Source: JABSSA01 sp039984715 (GTDB taxonomy: Bacteria > Pseudomonadota > Alphaproteobacteria > Rhodobacterales > Rhodobacteraceae). Taken from it: a stretch of DNA of 64,000 nucleotides. Below the pieces are notes generated by a model. It did not search any database, was not told where the DNA came from, and saw only the letters and a list, made by a program, of their open reading frames with translations. The position numbers were made by a program, and so were the translations under genes. Every line of letters begins with the position of its first letter. Position 1 is the stretch's first letter. Location: positions 496,001 to 560,000 of the forward strand of contig JBDWUA010000016.1 of NCBI GenBank assembly GCA_039984715.1, in the 5' to 3' direction. Of this stretch, positions 50,617 through 60,049 are shown piece after piece.

Positions 50617-53382
50617 TCAAGCTTCGTCGTTTGAAGGCCCATCTTCGTCGCCTGCTTCGGCCACATCTTCGTCTTCGCCTTGATCGGCAATACGCGCGAC
50701 GCTGACGACGATTTCGCCTTTGCCTGTATCAAAGACTTTGACACCACCTGCGCTTCGTGACCGGAAACTGATCCCTTCGACAGGAACCCGGATAGATTGC
50801 CCTTTGGATGTGGCAAGCATGATTTGGTCGTCCAGCTCAACCGGGAAAGAGGCAACAAGTTCGCCGCCGCGCATGGCTTTGTCCATTGCAGCCACGCCCA
50901 TACCACCGCGTCCACGCACTGGATAATCTTGGCTTGAGGACAGTTTGCCGGTGCCACTTGCTGAAATTGTCAGGATCAGATTTTCTGATGCGGACATTTC
51001 TGCATAGCGTTCTTGGCTGATGGTTGCATTTTCATCGGCGTCTTCACCGTCTCCTGCTCCCTCGGCGTCATCGGCAAGACCGGCCATGGCCCGGCGCATC
51101 TTGAGATATGCGGCACGTTCGTCTGATGTCGCCTCAAAGTGACGAATGACAGACATGGATACCACACGGTCTGACCCTTGCAGTCTGATCCCGCGAACAC
51201 CTGTTGAATCGCGCCCTTTAAAGACCCGCACATCCGTTGTCGGGAACCGGATCGCACGGCCAGAATTGGTGGTCAGCATCACATCGTCATCTTCCGAACA
51301 GATGCGTGCATTCACCATTTCGACGCCTTCAGGCAGCTTCATCGCGATTTTGCCGTTCGATTTCACATTTGTGAAGTCTGACAAGGCATTGCGGCGCACA
51401 TCGCCGGCAGTTGTCGCAAAGAAAATCTGTAGATCGGCCCATTCTTTTTCGTCCCGATCCACTGGCATGATCGCTGCAATCGACACACCCGTCGGTATGG
51501 GCAGAATGTTCACAATGGCCTTGCCTTTGGCCGTCCGTCCGCCTTGCGGCAAACGCCAAGTCTTGAGCTTGTAGACCATGCCATCTGTGGTGAAAAACAA
51601 AAGCTGGGTATGCGTGTTCGCCACAAAGAGGGTTGTAACAACGTCCTCTTCTTTGGTCTGCATGCCGCTTAGGCCTTTGCCACCGCGTTTCTGGGCCCGG
51701 AAATCTGCCAAAGCCGTACGTTTGATATAGCCGCCTGATGTGACCGTGACGACCATGTCTTCACGTTCGATCAGGTCTTCGTCTTCCATGTCGCCAGACC
51801 AGTCGACGATTTCAGTGCGACGTGGCACTGCAAACAGTGCTTTCACCTCGTTCAATTCGTTCGAGATGATGCCCATGATCCGTTCGCGTGATCCAAGAAT
51901 CTCCAGGTATTCCTTGATCTTACCTGCCAACTCTTCAAGTTCATCCGTGACTTCTTTTACGCCGATTTGGGTCAAGCGTTGCAGACGTAGTTCAAGGATG
52001 GCCCGGGCTTGAGTTTCGGACAGGTTATAAGTCCCGTCGTCATTCATTTTGTGGGTCGGATCATCAATCAACTGGATGTAGGGGGCGATGTCCTGAGCAG
52101 GCCAGCGGCGGTTCATCAATTTAGCACGGGCTTCGGCGGCATCTGCAGAGGCGCGGATCGTCGCGACGACCTCATCCACATTCGAAACAGCCACGGCCAA
52201 TCCGCACAGGATATGCGAGCGTTCGCGTGCTTTGCGCAATTCAAACGCGGTGCGGCGTGCAACGACTTCTTCGCGGAAATCAAGGAAAGCCGTCAAGAAC
52301 CCGCGCAGGGTCAGTTGTTCAGGTCGACCACCATTCAGGGCAAGCATGTTGCACCCAAAGGACGTCTGCATCGGCGTAAACCGAAAGAGCTGGTTCAGAA
52401 CGACTTCGGCAGTCGCATCGCGCTTGAGTTCAACGACAACCCGAACGCCGTTGCGGTCGGATTCGTCCTGAACATGCGAAATGCCTTCGATCTTTTTGTC
52501 ACGCGCCGTTTCCGCGATCCGTTCGATCATGGTGGCTTTGTTCACCTGATAGGGGATTTCGTCGATGACAATCGCCCAACGGTCCTTGCGAATTTCTTCG
52601 ACGCGCGTTTTCGACCGGATAACGACGCTGCCGCGCCCTTCTGTATAGGCTTTGCGCGCACCTCCACGGCCAAGCATAATGCCGCCCGTTGGAAAGTCAG
52701 GTCCGGGAATGTAATCAATCAACTGTTCCGCGCTAAGATCGGGATCGTCGATCAGGGCAAGCGTTGCATCAATGACTTCGCCAAGGTTGTGTGGCGGAAT
52801 ATTCGTGGCCATACCGACCGCGATACCACCAGCGCCATTGACCAGCATATTGGGGAAGCGTGCCGGCAAAACAGTAGGTTCGCGGTCTTTGCCATCATAG
52901 TTGTCTTGGAAATCGACCGTGTCTTTGTCGATATCGGCAAGGATATATGCGGCGGGCTTGTCCTGGCGCACTTCGGTGTAACGCATGGCCGCCGGGTTAT
53001 CGCCGTCCATCGACCCAAAGTTACCCTGACCATCCAGCAAAGGAAGCGACATCGAGAAATCTTGCGCCATCCGAACCAGCGCGTCGTAAATCGCGCTGTC
53101 ACCGTGGGGGTGGTACTTACCCATCACGTCGCCAACAGGCCGCGCAGACTTGCGATACGACTTATCGTGCGTGTTCCCGCTTTCCCACATCGCGTATAAA
53201 ATACGCCGATGCACAGGTTTTAAACCGTCGCGCAAATCCGGGATGGCCCGGCTAACGATAACGGACATGGCATAGTCCAGATAGGATGTGCGCATCTCTG
53301 CTTCGATTGAAACAGAAGGTCCGTCATAGACTGCGCGCGCAGGTTCTTCTGGAAGTTCAGGGGGTTGCGTGTCGTCGCTCAC
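50617..53382 (-). CDS. gyrA: DNA gyrase subunit A
   Basis: 921 residues. The breakage-reunion domain has the catalytic tyrosine in AAMRYTEVR (Tyr135) and the 5Y-CAP region; the C-terminal domain forms the beta-pinwheel that wraps DNA, with the GyrA box QKRGGKG (QKRGGKGLSGM). The quinolone-resistance positions that correspond to E. coli Ser83 and Asp87 are Ser96 and Asp100 here (HPHGDSAIYD), i.e. the sensitive forms. An insertion of acidic residues lies in the C-terminal domain (around 720-740; DAEGAGDGEDADEN), as in other Rhodobacteraceae, and the tail is acidic. Monocistronic. Confidence 0.97.
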   Translation of the reverse strand: MSDDTQPPELPEEPARAVYDGPSVSIEAEMRTSYLDYAMSVIVSRAIPDLRDGLKPVHRRILYAMWESGNTHDKSYRKSARPVGDVMGKYHPHGDSAIYDALVRMAQDFSMSLPLLDGQGNFGSMDGDNPAAMRYTEVRQDKPAAYILADIDKDTVDFQDNYDGKDREPTVLPARFPNMLVNGAGGIAVGMATNIPPHNLGEVIDATLALIDDPDLSAEQLIDYIPGPDFPTGGIMLGRGGARKAYTEGRGSVVIRSKTRVEEIRKDRWAIVIDEIPYQVNKATMIERIAETARDKKIEGISHVQDESDRNGVRVVVELKRDATAEVVLNQLFRFTPMQTSFGCNMLALNGGRPEQLTLRGFLTAFLDFREEVVARRTAFELRKARERSHILCGLAVAVSNVDEVVATIRASADAAEARAKLMNRRWPAQDIAPYIQLIDDPTHKMNDDGTYNLSETQARAILELRLQRLTQIGVKEVTDELEELAGKIKEYLEILGSRERIMGIISNELNEVKALFAVPRRTEIVDWSGDMEDEDLIEREDMVVTVTSGGYIKRTALADFRAQKRGGKGLSGMQTKEEDVVTTLFVANTHTQLLFFTTDGMVYKLKTWRLPQGGRTAKGKAIVNILPIPTGVSIAAIMPVDRDEKEWADLQIFFATTAGDVRRNALSDFTNVKSNGKIAMKLPEGVEMVNARICSEDDDVMLTTNSGRAIRFPTTDVRVFKGRDSTGVRGIRLQGSDRVVSMSVIRHFEATSDERAAYLKMRRAMAGLADDAEGAGDGEDADENATISQERYAEMSASENLILTISASGTGKLSSSQDYPVRGRGGMGVAAMDKAMRGGELVASFPVELDDQIMLATSKGQSIRVPVEGISFRSRSAGGVKVFDTGKGEIVVSVARIADQGEDEDVAEAGDEDGPSNDEA

Positions 53383-53425
53383 GTGATTGTGCTCGTCATT
53401 GTCAGAGTTCTATATCTTGGGGTGG

Positions 53426-53455
53426 GTTATACACCGGACCGTATATAAGGTGCAA
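53426..53455 (-). promoter_or_regulatory. Possible gyrA promoter
   Basis: Read on the minus strand: TTGCAC (53455-53450), 18 bases, then TATAAC (53431-53426). The start would lie about 53419, leaving a leader of roughly 37 bases before the gyrA ATG at 53382. Four of six and five of six matches to the usual boxes. Not tested against alternatives. Confidence 0.35.
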
Positions 53456-53580
53456 TGATGCTGCGCATTTGATTGTCAGCACTCGCCTTGTATCGGTGCT
53501 AACAGTTTGTTTTTATTGAAAAGTAAATGTTTCACGCCCAATCTGATTGCAGAGTGTAAAAATGCAAGGGTTTGTTAGTG

Positions 53581-53844
53581 ATGAATGAGACAGAAATGAT
53601 GCTGAGAGGGTATGGGCTGACGACAGCCGAAATGTATTACCACATGCCCGACTACACCCACGTTCTGAACAGCTTTATTTGGCAGGACTACGATCTGGCC
53701 CCGGATCATCCGAAACTGTTTCAGTTCATCGATTTTTGGCAAGGCGAAATTGAAGGCCCCCTTCATTCGGTGCGCTTCACCCATCGCAAGATGGTATCTG
53801 CTGGTGAATGGCGAAATGTCGTCGGTGAGCTGCGCCTGAATTAG
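53581..53844 (+). CDS. usg: Usg family protein
   Basis: 87 residues: ETEMMLRGYGLTTAEMYYHMPDYTHVLNSFIWQDYDLAPDHPKL is the signature of the alphaproteobacterial Usg family. It is soluble, small, with many aromatic residues. Its function is unknown; in other species it sits upstream of trpF, and the name derives from that. It is not linked to trp genes here. The ATG at 53581 is preceded by a modest AAGGG; three upstream in-frame codons (TTG, TTA, GTG) could be alternatives. Confidence 0.85.
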   Translation: MNETEMMLRGYGLTTAEMYYHMPDYTHVLNSFIWQDYDLAPDHPKLFQFIDFWQGEIEGPLHSVRFTHRKMVSAGEWRNVVGELRLN

Positions 53845-54120
53845 CAATCTGTCGCGTGCATCTTTTCAAGGATACTCGCATCTGAAAGTTCATTGTGGGT
53901 CGGGTGGGCCCGGATGTTCGGGTGCTAAGTGGTCAAAATTGAATAGCTTAATTAAGATTCCTCACAATAATTTTTACCGTTGCAGGCTGGGTCCTGCATG
54001 GTGTTATTCTCCTAAAACGAGTATGAAGCCTGAAGAATAAAAAGACCTTGCGCGATTTTCTAAAGAGGTAACGGAACGGCGTTGCCCGTTCGCCAAGCTA
54101 GAATAACAAAGGGTAAAGTC
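53845..54120. other. 276-base gap upstream of the DUF2855 gene
   Basis: No gene supported. Small hairpins TGCAGG-CTGGGT-CCTGCA (about 53980-53997) and GAACGG-CGTTGC-CCGTTC (54074-54091) could form in the leader of the DUF2855 gene. Neither has a T-run. AT-rich stretch at 53936-53980 could hold its promoter; no clear -35/-10 pair is seen. Confidence 0.3.
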
Positions 54121-55185
54121 ATGCAGCGGTTGTTGGTAAATCAGGCAGATATTACTCAGGTCGCGATCGAAGACACACGATCCATTGGTTTGGAAGCGGG
54201 GCAAGCACGTTTGACATTGCGGCGGTTTGCTTTGACGGCGAACAACGTGACTTATGCGGCTTGCGGTTTTGCCATCGGATATTGGAAATTCTTCCCGTCG
54301 GGAATTGACGGTCAAGGCGTGTTGCCAGTTTGGGGATTTGCCGAAGTCGTTGAAAGCCAAAGCGACGCATTGAAGGTCGGGGCCCGCCTTTATGGATTCC
54401 TTCCGTTGGCAGAAGAATTGGTGATCGAACCAGAACTGCAGGGCGCATCTGTTATTCTTGATGCATCAAAACACCGTGCCGACCTGCCGGTGGTTTATAA
54501 TCGATATACCTTGGTCAAACCGCGTTCATCTGCCGAGGAGGATTTGCAAGCATTGCTGCAACCCCTTTTGGCCACGTCCTATTTGCTTAGCGATTGGCTT
54601 TTGGACAATGCATTTTTCAGCGCCCAACAAGTCATTGTTGGCAGTGCGTCTTCCAAAACGGGCCTAGGTTTGTGCAAGTTTCTCGCAGAACAATCGCCCC
54701 GTTCTGTCAAAGTTGTTGGCCTTACGTCACGGCGCAATATGCCGTTTGTTCAATCACTTGGCGCGTGTGATGCGGTCGTCGGGTATGATGATATTGAAAG
54801 CATAGACGCAATTCCGTCCGTCTATGTTGATATGGCAGGAAGTGTCGCAGTCAAAGCGCGGCTGCACACGCATTTGGCCAAGGTTCTCACGCATTCTTGC
54901 GCGGTGGGTATGAGCCATTGGGACGAATTCAAACCCGGTCAAAAATTTGCAGGCCCCACGCCAGAGTTCTTCTTTGCGCCGGCTCAGATTGAAAAACGAA
55001 GAACGGATTGGGGCCCGGGCGTTATTGACGCGCGTATTGGCGAGGCATGGCGGCGGATTGCATCAGACGCTAGCATCTGGTTGGATGTCAAACCGCACGC
55101 TGGGATGCGCGCGGTTCCAGATATTTACACGGGGCTTGCGGATGGGACCGCGTCGCCACGTGATGGATTTGTCGTGTCTCTTTAG
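54121..55185 (+). CDS. DUF2855-family protein (MDR-like fold)
   Basis: 354 residues. The sequence has the build of a zinc-free medium-chain reductase: a catalytic-like domain (AACGFAIGYWKFFP) and a Rossmann-like half (VIVGSASSKTGLGLCKFLAE, about residues 180-200). No zinc or catalytic Cys/His pair is visible. DUF2855 proteins are found in proteobacteria and fungi and have no assigned function. ATG at 54121 has AAAGGG upstream. Its 3' end overlaps the stop of the radical SAM gene on the other strand by four bases. Confidence 0.82.
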   Translation: MQRLLVNQADITQVAIEDTRSIGLEAGQARLTLRRFALTANNVTYAACGFAIGYWKFFPSGIDGQGVLPVWGFAEVVESQSDALKVGARLYGFLPLAEELVIEPELQGASVILDASKHRADLPVVYNRYTLVKPRSSAEEDLQALLQPLLATSYLLSDWLLDNAFFSAQQVIVGSASSKTGLGLCKFLAEQSPRSVKVVGLTSRRNMPFVQSLGACDAVVGYDDIESIDAIPSVYVDMAGSVAVKARLHTHLAKVLTHSCAVGMSHWDEFKPGQKFAGPTPEFFFAPAQIEKRRTDWGPGVIDARIGEAWRRIASDASIWLDVKPHAGMRAVPDIYTGLADGTASPRDGFVVSL

Positions 55186-56153
55186 GCCGAACAGCAAGCA
55201 CCACCCAAAACGCAGAACTTGGCGCAATGAGGGTGATTCAACGACACGTCCACTTCTGCTTCGGCAAGGGTTTCGCCAAGCTCGAATTGTGGATCATATG
55301 GCAATAACGTACAGGCCAAAACGGTTGGTTTGGCCGCCCCTTTGCGTTTAACCACCATCCGAGAATGGCTGCACATCACAGCGTCGGGTGATTTGTCCAA
55401 AATGCTCCAGCAGGCCGCCGTGATCTCGGGCACATCGATTTGTTCGTCCATTTCAGGAAAGATGACCGTTTCGCCGGGGTTTTGCGCGTCGATTTCAAAG
55501 CCATGTTTGGCAAACACTGCGGCATACCCATCGCGCGCTTTGGCATCGTTTTCTTCCATAATGGCGCGACCAGCGACAGCCATTTTGATGTTATTGTCGC
55601 GCAACCACTCCATACCCTTGATGGTTTTGGCATAGGCGCCCGTTCCACGTTCGGAATCGTGTTGAAGCATGTCGTGGTGATCCAGCGAAATGCGAAAGGT
55701 CATTTTCCCAGGGAACTCAGTATTCAACGCAACAATGCCACTTTGCACGCGCGGACGCATCATAGGTGACATTGCATTGGTGAGGATCAACACATCGTAT
55801 CCACGTGCCAAGGCTGCACGGGCCATGTTGTTCATATCCGGATTCATGAAAGGTTCGCCGCCCGTGAAGGCGATTTCGGATACACCCCACTTACGCTCTT
55901 CGAGTTGATCAAGGTAATCTTCAACGTCTGCCGTCGTCAGATAAACAAGTGCGTCGTTTTTCGGCGAACTTGCGATATAGCAGTTTACACATTCGATGTT
56001 GCACAACGTACCGGTATTGAACCACAGTGTCTGTGGATCAGACAAAGCAACAGTTGCGCGCGCATCCCCTTTGGCGGTCAAATGGGGGTCTTCGAATTTG
56101 CCAATATTGGCGAGATCTTTCATGTCGAGCCTGTAAGTCGTTTTGTCTGACAA
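55182..56153 (-). CDS. Radical SAM protein with Cys-rich C-terminal tail
   Basis: 323 residues. The iron-sulfur motif is CNIECVNC (CxxxCxxC, about residue 52), in TLWFNTGTLCNIECVNCYIA, followed by the GGEPFMNP glycine-rich motif (about 97). The C-terminus is HPHCAKFCVLGGACCSA: five cysteines in the last 16 residues, which suggests an auxiliary cluster as in SPASM or related enzymes. The substrate is unknown. The gene is divergent from zwf and converges on DUF2855, with no obvious peptide precursor or partner beside it. Confidence 0.85.
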   Translation of the reverse strand: MSDKTTYRLDMKDLANIGKFEDPHLTAKGDARATVALSDPQTLWFNTGTLCNIECVNCYIASSPKNDALVYLTTADVEDYLDQLEERKWGVSEIAFTGGEPFMNPDMNNMARAALARGYDVLILTNAMSPMMRPRVQSGIVALNTEFPGKMTFRISLDHHDMLQHDSERGTGAYAKTIKGMEWLRDNNIKMAVAGRAIMEENDAKARDGYAAVFAKHGFEIDAQNPGETVIFPEMDEQIDVPEITAACWSILDKSPDAVMCSHSRMVVKRKGAAKPTVLACTLLPYDPQFELGETLAEAEVDVSLNHPHCAKFCVLGGACCSA

Positions 56154-56269
56154 ACAGGTACGGGCTGGTGTATGTCAAGAAAAGGTTTTCAGAGACGCTC
56201 TGACGCAGTTGTGAACGCCTTCAAAGATGGTACAGTTAGCGCAAACATTTTTTGCAAAAGGACACGACG

Positions 56270-57721
56270 ATGGTATCGCGCGTAATCCCGGTCGACACGT
56301 TTGATTTGGTTATTTTTGGTGGGACTGGAGACTTGGCCCGCCGTAAAATCCTTCCTGGATTATTTCGGCGATTCTGTGCCGGTCAAATGCCCGAAGAGTC
56401 ACGCATTGTTGGCGCGGCGCGGGCCGACATGGACGCCGCCGGTTATCGGCAAGTCATTTCAGACGCCATCGCGGAATTTGATGCAGATGCCGCTAAAGAT
56501 ACAGCAGCGTTGGATAAATTCCTAAGTCGGCTTGAATATGTGTCTGTTGATGCGAAGGGTGAAAAGGGGTGGACGGAACTGGCGGGCCATTTGCGCGAAG
56601 GCATCGTCCGGGCCTTTTACTTTTCCGTTGCTCCAAGCCTGTTTTCCGATCTGGCAGGACGCCTGAACGCGCATGGCATGACAGATCAAGAAAGCCGGAT
56701 TGTCGTCGAAAAACCTTTTGGCCGCGATCTGGAAAGCGCGCGGTCCTTGAACCGAGATTTGGCCGCGTTTTTCGAAGAAGAGCAAATTTATCGTATTGAT
56801 CATTATTTAGGCAAAGAGACGGTTCAAAACCTGATGGCCGTCCGTTTTGGCAATATGTTGTTCGAACCTCTTTGGAACAGCCAATACGTCGATCACATTC
56901 AAATCACCGTAGCAGAATCTGTTGGCGTTGGTGGGCGAGGTGAATATTACGACCGGTCCGGCGCGATGCGTGACATGGTTCAAAACCACCTGATGCAATT
57001 GCTGTGCCTGATTGCAATGGAACCCCCCAGCCGATTTGAACCAGACGCTGTTCGTGATGAAAAACTGAAAGTCATTCGTGCGCTGGATCCGGTTGAACCG
57101 CATCACATTGTTCGCGGTCAATATGACGCCGACGGCGAAAACCCAAGTTATCGCGAAGGTGTTGGCGATCCTAAGTCGCGCACTGAAAGCTATGTGGCGA
57201 TGAAAATTGGCGTCAGCAATTGGCGATGGGCTGGTACACCGTTCTATTTACGCACAGGCAAACGTCTTGCTGCACGAACAAGCGAAATCGCGGTGGTTTT
57301 CAAAGAATTGAACCATTCGATTTTTGGCGAAGACAGAGACCACCGCAACACGTTGTCGATCCGCTTGCAGCCCAATGAAGGCATAACGCTGAATGTCACG
57401 ATCAAAGAACCGGGGCCGGGCGGTATGCGTTTGGTTGATGTGCCGTTGGACATGACATTTGCAGAGGCTTTGGGTGAAGAGGCGGGTGATCCGCCGGACG
57501 CATATGAGCGGCTCATCATGGACGTTATTCGTGGCAACCAGACGTTGTTCATGCGTGGTGACGAAGTCGAAGCAGCTTGGGCATGGACCGATCCGCTCAT
57601 CAAAGGGTGGGAAACACGCGGAGATGTGCCCAAACCATATGACGCACTTAGCGACGGCCCCGGAGATGCAGTACAGATGCTTGCACGCGATAGGCGCGTC
57701 TGGCGAAAGGTCAAATCATGA
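56270..57721 (+). CDS. zwf: Glucose-6-phosphate 1-dehydrogenase
   Basis: 483 residues. It oxidises glucose 6-phosphate to 6-phosphogluconolactone with NAD(P). Rossmann fingerprint FGGTGDLARRKILPG (about 15-29), catalytic RIDHYLGKETVQN (His of the signature, about 180) and the substrate motif in FYLRTGKRLA are present. I chose the ATG at 56270, with AAAGGAC before it. Its stop overlaps the pgl start (ATGA); pgi follows, giving a zwf-pgl-pgi operon feeding the Entner-Doudoroff and pentose phosphate routes. Confidence 0.97.
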   Translation: MVSRVIPVDTFDLVIFGGTGDLARRKILPGLFRRFCAGQMPEESRIVGAARADMDAAGYRQVISDAIAEFDADAAKDTAALDKFLSRLEYVSVDAKGEKGWTELAGHLREGIVRAFYFSVAPSLFSDLAGRLNAHGMTDQESRIVVEKPFGRDLESARSLNRDLAAFFEEEQIYRIDHYLGKETVQNLMAVRFGNMLFEPLWNSQYVDHIQITVAESVGVGGRGEYYDRSGAMRDMVQNHLMQLLCLIAMEPPSRFEPDAVRDEKLKVIRALDPVEPHHIVRGQYDADGENPSYREGVGDPKSRTESYVAMKIGVSNWRWAGTPFYLRTGKRLAARTSEIAVVFKELNHSIFGEDRDHRNTLSIRLQPNEGITLNVTIKEPGPGGMRLVDVPLDMTFAEALGEEAGDPPDAYERLIMDVIRGNQTLFMRGDEVEAAWAWTDPLIKGWETRGDVPKPYDALSDGPGDAVQMLARDRRVWRKVKS

Positions 57722-58386
57722 AAATCATAGAATACCCAGATCGTGATCTGCTTTCGATAGGGTTGGCAGACATGTTGGCCAGCGAATTGGAAAACTGTTT
57801 GCTACGCCACGAACAGGCCAGCTTTGCGGTGCCGGGTGGCACCAGTCCAGCGCCGATTTTTGATGTGCTATGCGCCGTTGATATCGACTGGTCGCGGGTA
57901 CACATTATGCTGACGGACGAACGTTGGGTCCCGGAAAGTTCCGAACGTTCAAACGGACGTCTTGTGCGCGAACGCTTGATCACAAACCGCGCCGCGACAG
58001 CCAAGTTCGTTCCGTTTTTCGTTGACGGCAAAACGCCAGACGAGGCGGCGGGCGATTTGTCCGACGGCCTGGCCGACAAAATGCCAATATCTCTGCTGTT
58101 GTTGGGGATGGGCGCGGATATGCACACGGCGTCGTTGTTTCCCGGCGCAGAAGGTCTTGCGGAAGGATTGTCGGACAAAGCACCGATCCTTGTGCCAATG
58201 CGCGCCGAAGGGCAGGAGCCTCGGATATCCCTATCTGCGAAAGCATTGGATGGCGCGATGTCCAAGCACCTTGTGATCTACGGCGATGAAAAGCGCGCAG
58301 CATTAGAACGTGCGCGCGGCCTTTCCCCCGAACAAGCGCCGATTGCGGCTGTTTTAAACGAACTTACGGTCCATTGGGCGGAGTAA
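57718..58386 (+). CDS. pgl: 6-phosphogluconolactonase
   Basis: 222 residues of the NagB-like Pgl family (the DevB type). It hydrolyses 6-phosphogluconolactone. Elements: FAVPGGTSPAPIFD, HIMLTDERWVPESSERSNGRLVRE, LLGMGADMHTASLFPGAEGL and a C-terminal LYGDEK-like VIYGDEKRAALE. The first ATG overlaps the zwf stop. pgi starts four bases after its stop, so three successive enzymes are encoded on one transcript. Confidence 0.95.
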   Translation: MKIIEYPDRDLLSIGLADMLASELENCLLRHEQASFAVPGGTSPAPIFDVLCAVDIDWSRVHIMLTDERWVPESSERSNGRLVRERLITNRAATAKFVPFFVDGKTPDEAAGDLSDGLADKMPISLLLLGMGADMHTASLFPGAEGLAEGLSDKAPILVPMRAEGQEPRISLSAKALDGAMSKHLVIYGDEKRAALERARGLSPEQAPIAAVLNELTVHWAE

Positions 58387-58390
58387 TTAG

Positions 58391-59971
58391 ATGTGGAATA
58401 ACCTGAAATCGCATGCGGCCCGAATTGAGGGGCGCACATTACTAAGCATGTTCGATGATACCAATCGCGCAGATGGATATGCGGTTGAAACACAATCGAT
58501 GCGATTGGATTATTCCAAAACGCAAATCGACGAAAGTATTCGCGATGATTTGTTGAAGCTGGCTGCACAGTCTGGCGTGGCAGCACGTCGGGACGCGATG
58601 TTTGCGGGCGAAAAGATCAACGAAACCGAAGGGCGCGCTGTGTTGCACACGGCGCTGCGCAACCTTGATGGATCGTCTGTCATGGTTGATGGTCAGGACG
58701 TGATGCCCGGTGTTCTGGAAACGCTTGCATCGATGGAAGCCTACGCAACCCAAGTGCGCGCAAGCGGCATTACAGACGTCGTGAATATCGGAATCGGTGG
58801 GTCGGATCTGGGACCGGCCATGGCTGTGCTGGCTATGGCACCTTATCATGATGGCCCACGTTGTCATTTTGTGTCGAACGTGGACGGCGCGCATATTGCG
58901 GATGTTTTGCAGGGATTGGACGCCAAAACGACACTTGTGATCGTTGCATCCAAGACCTTTACCACAATTGAAACGATGACGAATGCGCGTACAGCGCGCG
59001 CGTGGATGCAAGACAATGGTGGTGATCCCGCGTCTCAGTTTGCGGCGTTGTCCACAGCAGAAGACAAAACGGCGGCGTTTGGAATTCCCAGTGAACGTGT
59101 CTTTGGTTTCGAAGACTGGGTGGGGGGACGCTATTCCGTTTGGGGTCCCATCGGCTTGTCACTGATGATCGCGATAGGTCCCAAAGCGTTTCGGGCCTTT
59201 CTGTCTGGCGGACAGGACATGGACCGTCATTTTTGTGCAGCGGAAGGCGTCGAGAATATGCCTTTGATGTTGGCATTGGTTGGCGTGTGGCATCGGCAAG
59301 TGTTGGGTCACGCAAGCCGGGCTGTTTTGCCTTATGATCAGCGTTTGTCCCGCTTGGCCGCTTATTTTCAACAGCTAGAGATGGAAAGTAATGGCAAATC
59401 CGTCGCAATGGACGGCAATGCCTTGGACGTTCCCTCGGGCCCTGTTGTTTGGGGTGAACCGGGCACAAACGGACAACACGCGTTTTACCAACTGATCCAT
59501 CAGGGAACCGATGTCATACCGTGCGAATTCATGGTTGCCGCCGAAGGGCACGAACCTGATCTGCGTCATCATCACGAATTGCTGGTCGCCAACTGTCTTG
59601 CGCAATCCGAAGCGTTGATGCGTGGGCGCAGTTTGGATGAAGCACGTGCGAATATTTCAGGCAAGTTTTCTGGCGATGAACTGGAACGTCAAGCCGCGCA
59701 TCGCGTGTTTGCAGGCAATCGTCCATCAACGACCTTGGTCTATAAGACACTTGATCCATACACGCTTGGCCAGATCATCGCGTTGTATGAACATCGGGTA
59801 TTCGTTGAGGGCGTTATTCTTGGCATCAATTCCTATGACCAATGGGGCGTGGAATTGGGCAAAGAGCTGGCAACAGCATTGGGACCGGTTGTGACGGGCG
59901 AGCAATCTTCGGACGGGAAAGACGGATCAACTGCTGCATTGGTTGACTGGTTGCTGCGGCACAAAGGCTAA
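58391..59971 (+). CDS. pgi: Glucose-6-phosphate isomerase
   Basis: 526 residues. It interconverts glucose 6-phosphate and fructose 6-phosphate. Signatures are INIGIGGSDLGP-like VVNIGIGGSDLGPAMA (about 134), FVSNVDGAHIADVL, SKTFTTIETMTNA, the GGRYSVWGPIGL block, and QHAFYQLIHQGTDVIPCEF with the catalytic His. The start is the ATG at 58391 (MWNNLKSHAAR). A bidirectional terminator follows after the stop. It is the last gene of the zwf-pgl-pgi operon. Confidence 0.96.
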   Translation: MWNNLKSHAARIEGRTLLSMFDDTNRADGYAVETQSMRLDYSKTQIDESIRDDLLKLAAQSGVAARRDAMFAGEKINETEGRAVLHTALRNLDGSSVMVDGQDVMPGVLETLASMEAYATQVRASGITDVVNIGIGGSDLGPAMAVLAMAPYHDGPRCHFVSNVDGAHIADVLQGLDAKTTLVIVASKTFTTIETMTNARTARAWMQDNGGDPASQFAALSTAEDKTAAFGIPSERVFGFEDWVGGRYSVWGPIGLSLMIAIGPKAFRAFLSGGQDMDRHFCAAEGVENMPLMLALVGVWHRQVLGHASRAVLPYDQRLSRLAAYFQQLEMESNGKSVAMDGNALDVPSGPVVWGEPGTNGQHAFYQLIHQGTDVIPCEFMVAAEGHEPDLRHHHELLVANCLAQSEALMRGRSLDEARANISGKFSGDELERQAAHRVFAGNRPSTTLVYKTLDPYTLGQIIALYEHRVFVEGVILGINSYDQWGVELGKELATALGPVVTGEQSSDGKDGSTAALVDWLLRHKG

Positions 59972-59989
59972 GGTGCATAAATGTCAAAA

Positions 59990-60028
59990 AACCGGGCGCT
60001 TCGGTAACGGAAGCGCCCGGTTTTTTTT
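59990..60028. terminator. Strong bidirectional terminator between pgi and the AhpD-like gene
   Basis: A 13-base perfect stem, AACCGGGCGCTTC and GAAGCGCCCGGTT, around a 7-base loop. Plus-strand tail is eight T; the minus-strand tail is six T. It serves both pgi (plus) and the AhpD-like gene (minus), whose stops lie 19 and 22 bases away. Confidence 0.9.
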
Positions 60029-60049
60029 GTTCACTTCAGTCAGCTTAAC

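Noticed and set aside
52009..53199. 396-codon open frame opposite gyrA
   Set aside because: It is antisense to the conserved gyrA coding region and its protein has no family similarity; it is a reading-frame shadow of gyrA codon bias.
53980..53997. TGCAGG/CCTGCA hairpin as a terminator after usg
   Set aside because: No T-tract on either strand; only a weak leader structure.
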